Notes under the pieces: model-generated
What the model saw: only the letters and a program-made list of their open reading frames with translations
What the model was told of the DNA's origin: nothing
The model's database searches: none
Assembly (NCBI GenBank): GCA_012845835.1
Contig: JABAKD010000015.1
Coordinates: forward strand, 9,425,967-9,489,966
Origin: Undaria pinnatifida
Taxonomy: Eukaryota; Sar; Phaeophyceae; Laminariales; Alariaceae
DNA length: 64,000 nt
Direction: 5' to 3'
In this document: in pieces, positions 51,012 through 61,851 of the stretch
Layout of the letters: each line of letters starts with the position of its first letter
Numbering within the stretch: position 1 is the stretch's first letter
Position numbers and translations under genes: made by a program

Positions 51012-51690
51012 AATGCGAGCTTTAGTCGCGACTGCAGGGGCAGTGTTATCGTGGCGTTTTTAATGGACGATGTAATTTCGGTAGAAGCTCAATGGGATGC
51101 GGAGGGGGCGCGGTGTTTGGGCTTCTCACGATCCTTAGCTTTCATCCATGAGCAGGCTATGGGCGAGAGATCCGAGGGGGAGGAGCCACTGTTATCGCGT
51201 AAAAAGGTGACGGGCTGGGCGACGCAACAGGAGGTTTTGGGGTATGATATCGACACAGAGAATATGACCATTGCCCTGCCGACACTAAAGGCAGACGACT
51301 TGCGCGCGCGAGTAGCAGAGTGGACGGCGGAGCGGCAGTCGGCAACGGTGCGGGAGGTGTTAGTGTTAGCGGGGAAGTTGCACCACGCTTCCTTTGTGAT
51401 CCGGCCCGGACGGTACTTCGTCCGTAGGCTGCTGCAGCTTTCTAATCTGCATCTAAGTGGGGTGGAGCGAGCCGGGGGGAGGGAAGCGTGGGGCAAGTAC
51501 AGAAAGCGGGCGGAAGCGAGGCTGGTTTTACGGCTGTCGGGTGAATTCATGGCTGACGTGGGGTGGTGGAGATGGTTTCTGGGGAGGGGAGGGGGGTACG
51601 GGGGGGGGAGGATAACAGCACCGTTCTTTAGCCTCGTTAAGCAGCGGCCGAGTAGGACGTGCTTTTCGGACACATCCTTGGCAGCAATGG
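51012..51690 (+). pseudogene. DIRS-like reverse transcriptase, C-terminal half
   Basis: The frame continues upstream of the ATG at 51063: GSVIVAFLMDDVISVEA, where MDD is the catalytic pair. Then KKVTGWATQQEVLGYDIDTE, MTIALPTLKADDLRARVAEW, VREVLVLAGKLHHASFVIRP and GRYFVRRLLQLS. This is the palm end, thumb and connection of DIRS/YR-type RT. Fingers and the first catalytic Asp are not visible upstream, where only about 200 bp of related sequence separates the RT from the Gag region, so an internal deletion is likely. A frameshift at about 51690 leads into RNase H. Confidence 0.8.
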
Positions 51691-52300
51691 GGGATTATGC
51701 ATGGAAACGGACGTGTACTGGAGATTCGACCTGCCGGAGGAGGTGCAGAAACGAGCGGCGAAAGGGGGGCGGGCCGTGGCCGATTTGATTTCCATCAACC
51801 TGCTCGAGGTAATGGCAATGGTGATGACGGCATACGTCATGATCGACATGAAGGGAGAGAGACCGCGTAGAAAAGGGTAAGCAGTTCTGATGAGGGCGGA
51901 TAATGAAGCAGCGGTGACTTGGGTGAGGAGGTGTCGCGGGGGAGGGGAAGAAGCAAGCGAGGGTAGGGGCGTTGATGAGGATAATGGAAGCTTTGGAAGC
52001 AAGGGGAGGGTGGTGTTTTCAGGCAATGCATGTGCGGGGGGTGGATAATAGGTTGGCAGACGGTCTGACCAGGTGGCAAGAGGTCCAGGTTCTCGAGAAA
52101 CTGAGTGCAGATTGTCCTGGAATCGCTTGGCAGGTGCAGGGGTTGGGAACGGTGGAGCAGCTCATGTGCTCGGAGATATTGAGAGAGGGTACGCATTTGG
52201 AAGAGGTGCAGAGGTGCAGCTTCGACTCGAAGGACTTACGAGGCGAACGCGCGCTACTGCTGCCGTGTGATAGACGCTGCTGGCGAGCGGAGCTAGGAGC
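51655..52300 (+). pseudogene. DIRS-like RNase H
   Basis: Starts CFSDTSLAAMG (first Asp). After a frameshift: METDVYWRFDLPEEVQKRAA and ADLISINLLEVMAMVMTAYV (Glu). After another: VLMRADNEAAVTWVRR (Asp) and FQAMHVRGVDNRLADGLTRW (last Asp). All four catalytic acids are present, spread over three frames. Confidence 0.8.
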
Positions 52301-52659
52301 GCGCCACGCTGACTTGCGGCGAAAAGCAACAGCAGTGGTAGCCAAGGTAGCGTCGGCGCTGTTGTGTGATACTGCTGTGTGGTACCTGGTATCGGTGTGG
52401 GCGTGTGGGTGTGTATTTTGTGGTGGGATGAGCGATGCAATGGGTTCAAACAACAGGTTTAAAAAAAAATGGGAAATTGACAAAATCGGGTACACCCGGG
52501 TGGTTTCTGAACAAAATCGGGTACCTTTTTTTCCGCGACGGGGCGCGCTTACGTACGCCTGCAAAACGCCTCCAAATCGCCTTCTGGCGCCTGAACTCAC
52601 TGCGCCTTGTGTACGCGCAGCACCCCAAACCGTTTTTTCGGCGTTCGAACCCTCTGTAC

Positions 52660-52850
52660 TGCGAACACATTCATTCTGTACTGCAAACACCTACTGCGAA
52701 CACGTACTCAATAACGCGAACATATATATACCGTGATGCGAACACATATACTACTACTGTACTGCGAGCACATACTGCTGTGCTGCGAATACGTACTGGA
52801 CTGCTAACACATACTGCGAACGCATACACACACGCAACAGCTGTACTACA
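52660..52850 (+). repeat. TACTGCGAACACA short-period repeat
   Basis: At least eight variants of tactgcgaacac, spaced 12-25 bp. It follows the left 185-bp arm. Confidence 0.8.
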
Positions 52851-53062
52851 AAGTACAAGTAGTTTTGTTGAGTTGTACGAAGTACTTCGAAGCACCCCAC
52901 CGCAATACATGCTCCGGGGAAGGCAGGATACATACGTCCCTTATTTTTTCGGAAAAACACGAAAACACGAAGTTCTCCGAAAACAGGCACCCTCAAGCTC
53001 GTCTGACGCGTGTTGTTGTGAGGACCAAATCACCAACAGTGGACCGTCTCTACATATACGAG

Positions 53063-53320
53063 TTGGTTAGTTGTGGGGACGGGGGAACTCTATGCTGTAG
53101 TTGAGTGGATACCCGCGGCCATGTGAGTTTAGTTTGCACATTTGACCTTTTCACTTGTGCGCCTTCTTCCGTATCATGCGTTTTTAGGCGGGAAAGCGTA
53201 GTATTTCCCTGACGAATTCTGATTTCACTTGGTTTTTCGGATCTTCCTAGGGCTCCAGCACCTTTGTGTGACCACGGGCTCTAGATTTTTGACAAGAGTT
53301 AATGTGAGAAAACAACAAAC
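53063..53320 (+). repeat. Rep-A, copy 3, with short CAA tail
   Basis: gttggttagttgtggggacg to acaagagttaatgtgagaaa, then acaacaaacaacaa. Lacks the first 30-40 bp of copy 1, as expected of 5' truncation. Confidence 0.7.
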
Positions 53321-53344
53321 AACAATATGGTCTTGTCTTTTCGT

Positions 53345-53400
53345 CCTAGCGCCGGATCTTGGTTGGGTGTCGCCGGATCTTGGTTGGGTGCCCGCGCTCA
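53345..53400 (+). repeat. 22-bp tandem duplication
   Basis: cgccggatcttggttgggtg occurs twice, separated by one to two bases. Confidence 0.9.
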
Positions 53401-53909
53401 CCGCCATGCCACCATTCTTCGCAGTGCGGTTGCATCGGGGCTGGATCTTTGCGGGCCGGGAAGTTAGCAGTGCTGCTGTGGTCGCATGACAGTCGCCAAG
53501 TTGCTAGTTGTGTGCGGGATCTTCCACAGCTGGGTTGCGGGGAGATGTCGTCCGTTTCCGTGTCTCCGCGGGTGTTGCAAGTGAACAAAAACGGGTGCAG
53601 TATGGCCGAAATCGGGTAGTTGATAAAATCGAAGCACAGGGCGGGGTATACCCGGTGTGTTCCTGAACAAAATCGGATTGTCCGTCGAGAGCACTTTTGG
53701 GGGGCCGTCGTTGGCGCCGTTTTGAGGGTTCGAACGCCGAAAAAACGGTTTGGGGTGCTGCGCGTACACAAGGCGCAGTGAGTTCAGGCGCCAGAAGGCG
53801 ATTTGGAGGCGTTTTGCAGGCGTACGTAAGCGCGCCCCGTCGCGGAAAAAAAGGTACCCGATTTTGTTCAGAAACCACCCGGGTGTACCCGATTTTGTCA
53901 ATTTCCCAA

Positions 53910-54100
53910 AAAAAATCGACTGAGTTTTTCGACTGGCAGATACAGTCGAAAAAAGTCAAGTTTAGGGACTGGATCCCGCAGTCGGAAAACTCAGTCGGAA
54001 AAAGTTGAATCGAAATAGCTCTTTTTCGACTGTATGAGAAAGCCCGATTTGGGCTTCAGTCGAAAAGGCTGTTTTCGACTGATAAATCCGACTGTGTAAG
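53910..54100. repeat. Cluster of CAGTCGAAAA words in both orientations
   Basis: Nine matches to cagtcgaaaa / cagtcggaaaa or the reverse (ttttcgactg) within 190 bp, at about 53915, 53926, 53943, 53979, 53992, 54023, 54057, 54072 and 54086. It directly borders the right 185-bp arm. Confidence 0.85.
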
Positions 54101-54108
54101 AAATGGTC

Positions 54109-54345
54109 TTAAGGGGGGTTTGAAGGCTTTCCAACTGGAAACCTTTTATGGGGGACAAATTTACTTGAACTTAGAAGAGGGAGGGTTTTGGGGGCTATAA
54201 AGGGGTTAACCCCTTCACAACTGGAACCCCTTTTTGGAGACATTTTACTCGAAGTTAGGATAGGGAGATATTTGGGGGCTCTAAAGGGGTTAATTAAGGG
54301 GGGGTTGAAGGCGTGCCTTGAGGGGGGTGTCCTACATGTTGTGTG
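54109..54345 (+). repeat. Two tandem units related to the 95-bp satellite
   Basis: ctttccaactggaaaccttt and cacaactggaacccctttt, each followed by ttactygaa.ttag and gggggct.taaaggggttaa. Related to the 44.3-45.9 kb array by the aaaggggtta.tt and cccctttt words. Confidence 0.65.
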
Positions 54346-54437
54346 TTTTTCAACCATGCTAACTATCTATAACCTCTAACCTCTAACCCATACCAGGTAC
54401 CAAATACCGGTCGAGGTGCCCCCTCTAACGACATCAC

Positions 54438-54559
54438 TGGGGTAAAAATGGTTGAAACTGTCAAAAACTGTGGATTGCTGGGACCTAACGTAAGTCTCAA
54501 TATTGTGCAGGGATACGCATCATTATTGTGTGTGCTTTTTCAACCATTTTACCCCAGCA
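54438..54559. repeat. MITE-like hairpin
   Basis: ctggggtaaaaatggttgaa (54439) and ttcaaccattttaccccag (54558) are reverse complements except for one T, enclosing about 80 bp. Confidence 0.6.
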
Positions 54560-54605
54560 ACTTCATCAGGGGGCAGTCATCGGTACAGCAGTATGTTTCC
54601 TTATG

Positions 54606-54649
54606 GGTTAGGGTTAGGGTTAGGTCTAGGGTTAGGGCTAGGGTTAGTT
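54606..54649 (+). repeat. Interstitial telomere-like tract
   Basis: gggttagggttagggttagg followed by tctagggttagggctagggttag: six to seven TTAGGG-type units with C/T variants. TTAGGG is the telomere repeat of many eukaryotes including several stramenopile lineages. Confidence 0.8.
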
Positions 54650-54786
54650 CCATCCATGGTGAAAACACGCACAATAATCATGATGTACGGTAGGACACCG
54701 CATCATTTGTGCGCGATTGACAATCGAGCCCGTCGATTCTGCTGTTCAAGTTTAATAAATAAATGATGCTCCGGATATCCGGGAAA

Positions 54787-54870
54787 AAAATCGCCACTGC
54801 AAAACTGATCCAATTCTAATTCCAAGTAGTTTTGTCTCCAAAAACATGAGTGAAATTTCAGAGTAGTGTC
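54787..54870 (+). repeat. Isolated unit of the 95-bp satellite
   Basis: actgcaaaactgatccaatt, ctaattccaagtagttttgt, tccaaaaacatgagtg: one unit matching the 44.3-45.9 kb array. Confidence 0.8.
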
Positions 54871-54889
54871 ACGGTAAGAGCTGCACGGT

Positions 54890-55558
54890 AACGGATCACG
54901 GAGTGCCGCGTCGTTGTTGTCGTTGTTGTTGTCGTTGTTGTTGTTAACTGTGTTGTTGTTGCTGTTGTTGTTTTTCTCACATTAACTCGCATAATCAAGT
55001 CCGTGGTCACAGGACAGGCTCCAGTCACTTTGGAGCTGAGGAATACCCCCAGGGAAAAATCCAAGGTGGTACACGCATATATCGCAGCTGACGTAATTCA
55101 TGCCTCCACGAGAAACATATAAAAGTGAAATCGGGAGTCAGTCTACGATGTGCCAGGTCCATACCGGTGCATACGTCTCATTACTCACGCGTTGGGAAAC
55201 CGACAATACCGCTTGCCACCCAAGAAAGACTTTACACCTATATATTACACGTAGTATCCATCACTGCGCATACGCACGACAGACGCAAGTCAATTGGAGA
55301 AAAGAAACAAAGCTTTATCTTTCCCCATCCGCCGGAGGATGAAAATGAAGAGAAAAAAAAAAAAAAAAGAAAAGAAGGGAGGATGAAGGAAATAAAAGAG
55401 GAGAGAAGAAAGCAAAAAAAAAAAAACGAAGAAGGAAAGGAAAGGAAAGAAAAGAAAAGACAAGAAAGCAAGAAAAGACAAAAAAGACAAAGCATAGAGC
55501 TCCCCCGTTCCCACAAGTAACCAACTCGCGGCTACAAACTACAGCGGTTGGGTTGCCT
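54890..55558 (-). repeat. Rep-A minus copy, split by a nested insertion
   Basis: 55558-55500 matches the 5' part of Rep-A and 55015-54975 its 3' part (gtgaccacgga ... gagttaatgtgaga), followed by (CAA)n down to 54905, read on the minus strand. Between them lie unrelated sequence and the A-rich Rep-B insertion. Confidence 0.65.
55300..55500 (+). mobile_element. Rep-B, 5'-truncated, with long A/G-rich tail
   Basis: gctttatctttccccatccg / ccggaggat, then about 150 bases of A-rich DNA with G. Only the last 40 bases of Rep-B are present, as expected for truncated retroposition. Confidence 0.7.
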
Positions 55559-55626
55559 GCGTACCACGTACCCAGGTGCCAACTAAAGTAAGTAGTACCA
55601 ATTACACGGTACATAGAGATATGCAG

Positions 55627-55980
55627 GCGTCCCCGGTGGTTCAACAGTAAGCCTCGTACGTAACTATCGAGGTCGAGGTCGTAAGTTCGAATCATCACAA
55701 GGAACTTTCTTACAAAATCGACAGGCCGAAAGCGCGAGCGAGAGCGTGAGCTGGCGAAATTCGATGCAAATCGACGAGGGAGCATAAAAGATGAAAAGTG
55801 GGAACGCTGGATGAACCCTATGCGCGATTAGAATGACGGCAAGTGCCGGGGGGAAGAAGGGGAGACACCTGCGACCACGGCTTGTCCAGAAGGTCGCTGA
55901 GGGTACAAACCTCTGACTATTAATACCAGGTTTGAGCTGGTGAAGAGTAAAAGTGACAAAAAGAAGAAAGAAAAGAAAAG
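55627..55980 (+). mobile_element. Candidate tRNA-headed SINE
   Basis: Head at 55630-55705: A-box-like tggttcaacagtaag, a five-pair stem (cctcg/cgagg) and a B-box gttcgaatc (55685-55693), then acaaggaac as a degenerate acceptor 3' side. The loops do not fit a functional tRNA (anticodon loop too long, T stem unpaired). A body of about 250 bp follows and ends in an A-rich tail (aaagaagaaagaaaagaaaag). I did not see a second copy in this window. Confidence 0.45.
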
Positions 55981-57083
55981 CTGTACGGTTCATGCGTTGT
56001 GCGGTGGCAAATGTACGAGGGACGTGGTGTGCTGATGTTCTCGTTGTTTCTCACATCAACCCATCGCCACCAAAAGAAAACGCGCACTGCTGTTGCGTTG
56101 AGTCCGTGGTCACAAAAGTCACAAACCAAGTGTCACGGGTCATGCGCGGTATGCTTGTGCACCTAGTACCCACTGCTGCAGAGCTGCCAACAGTTGGCGG
56201 CAAGGGGTCGGCCAGTGAGGCGGTGGTGTGCCAGAGCAACGTGACCACCTTATAGAGGGAAGCCGCCATTTTCATTCCAAGTTGTGAGTGCATTTCCCCA
56301 ACAGCACCCGGCCACTTGGACCGCCTAATATCGGGATACCGCCATATATAGGGATACCGCCTTATTCGGAGACCCCTCTTGTACGCTGCCAGTGTTAGTA
56401 CCTGGGTACCACTGCTGTAGAATTGCCGTTATGATAGGGCGCCAAGTGTGGGACTAAAAGCTGTGTCTGCATAATATCTACTACTGGTAGTACCAGGTGA
56501 AGGGCCAAACTCTTCTTTCCAATGCACGTATTTCCGGATGAGCATCATGAAGACGTATCATCCCATCCTCTTTGCACTGCTGTGTGTTGCCGTGTCGTGC
56601 CTAGGTCACAGGTCACAGCAGGTCGCAGCGCCTACAGCTCACAGCCCACACCTGGTACCAGGTATAGCCCAAGAGTAGGTACTGCTGTAGGCTGTTGGGC
56701 TGTTGGGAGAACTCGCGTCTACTTTATACCTGGTATATTAATAGTGTCTACGACATCCTTCCAGTGCCATCTATGAAAAAAAAAAAACACTTCCAAGTTG
56801 TGGTGAGATTGCACACTCGTTTTCTGTGCAAAGCTGTGTGCGATGCTTCGATTGTGCTTGCTACGGGGTGTGCACGTCCTCGTGGGATATATTGGTCGGT
56901 ACGGCGTGTCTATGTCCTCTTGAAGGACGATGGGCAGTCACTCCCCAGAGTGCAGGCGCAAGAAGCCAGGGCGCTATTCGAACACTTCGGCAGGCTTTTC
57001 TTGCTTGTTGTGGATTGGGGAGGGCTCCGATTCTCACAAAAAAAAACACATGCATGTCACGCCCCGTTCGGCACACGACTCAC
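55981..57083. other. No gene recognised
   Basis: Rep-A 3' fragment at 56060-56115 (minus). TACCAGGTA/TACCTGGTA words at 56656 and 56727. The 43.8-kb-type repeat is at 56825-56930. The plus-strand frame 56695-57300 is long (201 codons) but unlike any family I know and runs antisense to the exon at 57084. Confidence 0.5.
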
Positions 57084-57153
57084 CGTGCACCACCATCAGG
57101 GTGAACAAGACATAGCGCGCGTTGAAGGGCGCGGTGGCGAGCCGCTTCGCCAT
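57084..57153 (-). CDS. Possible first exon of a second transporter gene
   Basis: ATG at 57151-57153, then AKRLATAPFNARYVLFTLMVVHG and a perfect donor gtgagt (57078-57083). The peptide resembles the TM1 start of the transporter at 44 kb (TAPLFAWLRFVFTLFTV), and the following intron shares a repeat with the intron after that exon. It ends one base into a codon, which does not match exon A of the first gene, so it is not simply its missing first exon. No further exon of this gene was found leftward. Confidence 0.4.
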
Positions 57154-57300
57154 GTTTTCTCCCCGCGTGGGAGCTGTGCAGTGCTGCGGATGGATCCCGC
57201 TTCTCGTGTCTCGTTCATCGCCCATACGTACGTACGATACGTTCCGCTTTTATCGGAAATGCGGAGTTGCATTATCTTGGAAGGCATGAATGCGGCGTAA

Positions 57301-59120
57301 CCATATCAATCCCCCCGCATCCAGGGATCCGCCATTCACCGATGGCACGAAATGTAATGGGCGCCGCGTGAGGGGTGCTCCTCTGTGCTTAGTTATATTT
57401 ATGGCAGGAGACGTTCTGGACAACCCGTTGTCACAGGTGTTTTATTTCGCCCCTCCCCCCGACGCACGCCTTTCACACTCTGCTCGCGCCGAATGCTAGA
57501 TATAAGGATATCGCACTTTCCGCGCGCGAAGAAGGGCGTATGATTCAAACCGCCACTCACTACTCGTATACACCATCATGCTTCACTCGCGCTCCTCGCT
57601 CCTGCCTCCTGCTGTTTCTCGGTCCAGGCTCGCGCTTCCGTGCATTGTTATTTCCCTGGCTTAAAATGTGAAATAAACGTTGCTATGAATAATCCCGAAC
57701 CGATAAAAAGCTGTAGTGCGTCTTGTGGCGACCAAGGCTACGTTGCGTAGTGTTCGTGATCTGATCGTTGTGGGTGTGTTCGTCAAAACTTCATGAATAT
57801 TTATTATTAATAGTTGTTATTGTTGGCGGTGCTTTTCCTGGGGGCTACCGCTTCAAAAACCGTGGGTGTCGCACCTACGTAACTATCTATATGTGATCCT
57901 GCAACCGGAGCAGAGGGCGGCACGAGGTTGTGCGGCTACGTAGCTTCCAGCAGCGGGCACAGACGTTGGCAATGCCGTCAACGCCGTATGTAGCGCAACG
58001 ACAACCCGTTATGTGTTATGCATACCACCGCCGTCAGAACCTGTTTCGATCGCGATTCGATGGTTAGTGCGAAATTTCTAGCAAATTTCTTGTCTTCTTC
58101 GGAACGATGCCACCTCAAGCTGCGTAGTCCACCCAAAAAGGGACGATACTTCGTGTAGATCCAGCTTCCTTTCGCTGTATGGGGCTGGGGTTGGTTTTTT
58201 AGTGGATCAAGGAGTACGCAACAGCACACGTTTCGACAACTCCAACACCAGGTATTTTTTTCAGGTTACGGAGCACCCTCTCTCGTAAGACCGAGAGTTG
58301 CCGCAAGCGCTGTCGCCTTAAGCCCGAGCAACTCATAACTGAGGCTCGATGCTCGACGCTGGAGAATGATGTCAAACAGTTGTACTTGTTTCCACGGGTC
58401 GTAGGGGGGGGAGTTTGTGTTGCCTAGGCCGGCCGAGGCGTGTTTCATCTTTGAGAGGACGCTCTCCGCTGTGTGCTATTAATACCGTACATGCCATGGG
58501 ATGTTGACAATCGAGTGATGGGCTTCCAAAATAGAAACGCTTTATTTTTAAATAATGAGCACGCGCCGCCAAACACGCGCAGAAGTACTAACAATGATAG
58601 TACCAGTACAGGACACCAAAATAAAAGAACCAGGGCGGTCATAAGTAACTCAGGCTGGTCGTGACAAAAAAACAAGAAATTCGGGACCCCTTATACTGAA
58701 GTTGGTGTAGAACGCACGCTATAAGAAATCGATTCTGGGTAAGCTGGGTCAGTATTTCAATGCTTTCGCATTTATTTGGTATCCTATACTGCAGTGGTGG
58801 AAGAGGAGACATTTGAAGGTTTTTTTCGTGCAGAATTCAGGCCATGACAGACTCGAGGAAACGTGGCATCGAAGTAAGCTCTGCATGTTCCAGGTGTTGT
58901 GTGATCAGGATGTGACACGCATACCATATGGTGTACCGTCACACCAATCAGCCGCCAGCCCCCCCTACCTACGAGCATCCGCTTGTCTCTTCCAGTAGAA
59001 GTTACAGGTCTGTCGAGCGGTGCTTGAGCATCACAAATCGTGTACTTCGAAGTATAAACTTTGTTTAGGTGTTAATTTCGGAATTCTGACAGGGCAAGGT
59101 TCCAGAATTAAAAAACCGTA
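57301..59120. other. No gene confirmed
   Basis: Minus-strand frames at 58266-58448 and 57978-58229 have ordinary protein-like composition but no family match or clear splice sites. Plus-strand 58473-58664 and 58813-58998 likewise. Confidence 0.45.
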
Positions 59121-59125
59121 AAGGC

Positions 59126-60159
<1,034 letters not shown>

Positions 60160-60265
60160 TCTATCGCTGTTGAGATGTTGCTATCATTGCAATTGTCTAG
60201 TCCGTGACCACAGGGCAGGCTTAAATAGTCTTGGAGTCGAAGCATACCTCTTAGAAAAAAAAAAT
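60160..60265 (-). repeat. Rep-A 3' fragment, minus strand
   Basis: gtccgtgaccacagggcagg and cttggagtcgaagcatacct parallel gtccgtggtcacaggacagg and tttggagctgaggaatacc at 54995-55045. Confidence 0.55.
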
Positions 60266-60504
60266 CCCAAAAAAGAGACGCGGTAGCTGTACGAGCAGTG
60301 GAAGCGCGAGTCGCGAAAATACCAGCTCGGGTCAGGTCACCGCATTCACGGGCATGAGGAGGACGAGAGCCGGCAAGCGCGAGAATCGCGATCTAGACGT
60401 GAGACACGGGCACAGGCGCGTGAAGAAAAACTCAGGATGTTACGAACGAATAAAATACCTATCGTACCTAGCGCTCGGCTACTCGAACACAAATATACTG
60501 CTAC

Positions 60505-60605
60505 GGTTAAATCGACACACGACGCGTATGAAAATACGTGTAAGTGTGGTGAGCTAAAGCTTTATTTTTCCCCATCCGCCGGAGGATAATATAATTAAAA
60601 AAAAG
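60505..60605 (+). mobile_element. Rep-B retroposon, plus strand
   Basis: gttaaatcgacacacgacgc to tccgccggaggataat, then an A-rich tail. About 95% identical to 47282-47375 over 90 bp by eye, while the DNA upstream of the two copies is unrelated. Confidence 0.8.
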
Positions 60606-60611
60606 GTACTG

Positions 60612-60780
60612 CAAAAGCAAACGAGAGCAGAGCACAGCACAGCAAAGAAGAGGAGAGCAAAGCAAAGGAGGGCAGAGCACAGCAGAGCAGAGCAAGGCAA
60701 AGCAAGGCAAGCGAAGCAAAGCGAAGCGAAGCCAAACGAAGCAAAGCAAAGGAAGGCCATCGCAAAGCAAAGCAGTCATT
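60612..60780 (+). repeat. AGCAA/AGCAG pentamer microsatellite
   Basis: Degenerate run of gcaaa, gcaga and gcgaa pentamers following the tail of Rep-B. Confidence 0.85.
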
Positions 60781-61112
60781 GCAACTCTCCGACCGCATGT
60801 CAACGACATACAATACTACGATCATAAAGATGCATCTTTGAGTCGTCCTACGGTGTTAACCCCCCCAACATTTCTCCAACGAAATCGCTGGTTTTGGGGG
60901 GAGGGGCTATCGTAGAATCAAAGTCATGTCCGTTTTTTTTGTGGCTCCTGGCTTGATGAAAAAGTACTCAAGACCATACCCAAAAACTGACTTACTTACA
61001 GCAGCGTAGGCTGAAAGTGCAACCCGATGATCAAACCCTACACAGCGTCTAGGCGTAAACAATATTCATACGAGTATTTGAAAAACAATAGCAACAAAAT
61101 TCATCTTGAAAA

Positions 61113-61335
61113 ACAAAAAAAATGGTCGATTTCCGACGCCTTCGGGTTAATCAAGGAGGTCTGGTCACTCACAAAAATAGGTTGTCAAAAAAGGGCCTCC
61201 TCTACCGTAACACGCGTCCGACCGACGACGCCTGCTACGATAGGGGTACTAAGGTGTACCTTTTTTTGGCGAAAAGGGTTTCTGAGTGACGGGGCTCCTT
61301 AACCCAAAATCGTCGGAAATCGACCATTTTTTCTT
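61113..61335. mobile_element. MITE-like element with terminal inverted repeats
   Basis: aaatggtcgatttccgacg (61120) and cgtcggaaatcgaccattt (61312) are perfect reverse complements, extended outward by A-runs and T-runs and inward by gggttaa/ttaaccc. Length about 220 bp, no coding. No clear target duplication. Confidence 0.65.
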
Positions 61336-61539
61336 TGGAATGATTCTCCTTGGGTATCTAGGCCATGGGATTTTTCATCCGGTGGTGGCTATTTTATTTT
61401 TCTCCACAAACCAGTTTTCGGGAGAGGTCTTTTAAAGCTCCCAAATTGGAAAACCTCAGAAAAAAAGTGGTGCACTTCTATCGTAGTACGCGTCCGATGC
61501 ATTAGGTAAAACTGTCATATAGAAGACGGGTGATCGATA

Positions 61540-61605
61540 TAGTTCGCAGCTTGCAAATATGAGTATCGACAGTAAATTCGTCAAACTCGCAGGTGACGTC
61601 GTTAT
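61540..61605 (+). repeat. Rep-D, plus strand
   Basis: cagcttgcaaatatgagtat, cgacagtaaattcgtcaaac, then tcgcaggtgacgtcgtt. The copy most similar to the one at 48540-48605. Confidence 0.65.
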
Positions 61606-61851
61606 AATGATTTTATAAAACATCACCCCGTGGACTACGTGTGATACTCCGATAGCGTATTTCTGCACAACAAATATTACCACTACCCTATCGACCTTAA
61701 CGAAGAAAAAGAGAGATCGTTTCCCACAATGTAACCGTAGTTTTTCGGGTTCATCAGTTTACGCTTGATTGATCTTTTCAGAATAACGTCACGCATGCAA
61801 TCACGTCACGCTCCACTGGGGGCAATGCATGCCTGGGTTGCTGGCTGCTGA

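Larger units (their letters stand above)
50150..52430 (+). mobile_element. DIRS-like retroelement (copy B), internally decayed
   Basis: Order: Gag-like region with a CCCH-type Cys/His cluster (50500-50750), RT palm with MDD box (about 51060), RT connection, RNase H (51655-52110), then an unassigned tail. The RT and RNase H blocks resemble tyrosine-recombinase retroelements of the DIRS group. No recombinase, no LTR and no split inverted termini were found, so the class is an inference. G-runs and frameshifts break it. Copy A (20473-21465) shares its 5' half. Confidence 0.75.
52470..53908. mobile_element. Candidate foldback element with identical 185-bp inverted repeats
   Basis: 52470-52654 (plus) and 53724-53908 (minus) are the same 185 bases base for base by eye, beginning tgggaaattgacaaaatcgg and ending ttcgaaccctc. 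The 1069-bp interior holds TACTGCGAACACA repeats, Rep-A copy 3 and a diverged direct copy of the arm's start (53628-53690). Identity of the arms implies a recent duplication or terminal repeats kept alike. No transposase frame inside. Confidence 0.7.

Noticed and set aside
50150-52430. Tyrosine recombinase of the DIRS-like element
   Set aside because: No R..H..R..Y pattern could be read after the RNase H; the class is inferred from RT and RNase H only.
56695-57300. 201-codon plus-strand ORF
   Set aside because: No domain, overlaps a dispersed repeat and runs antisense to a more credible splice-supported exon.
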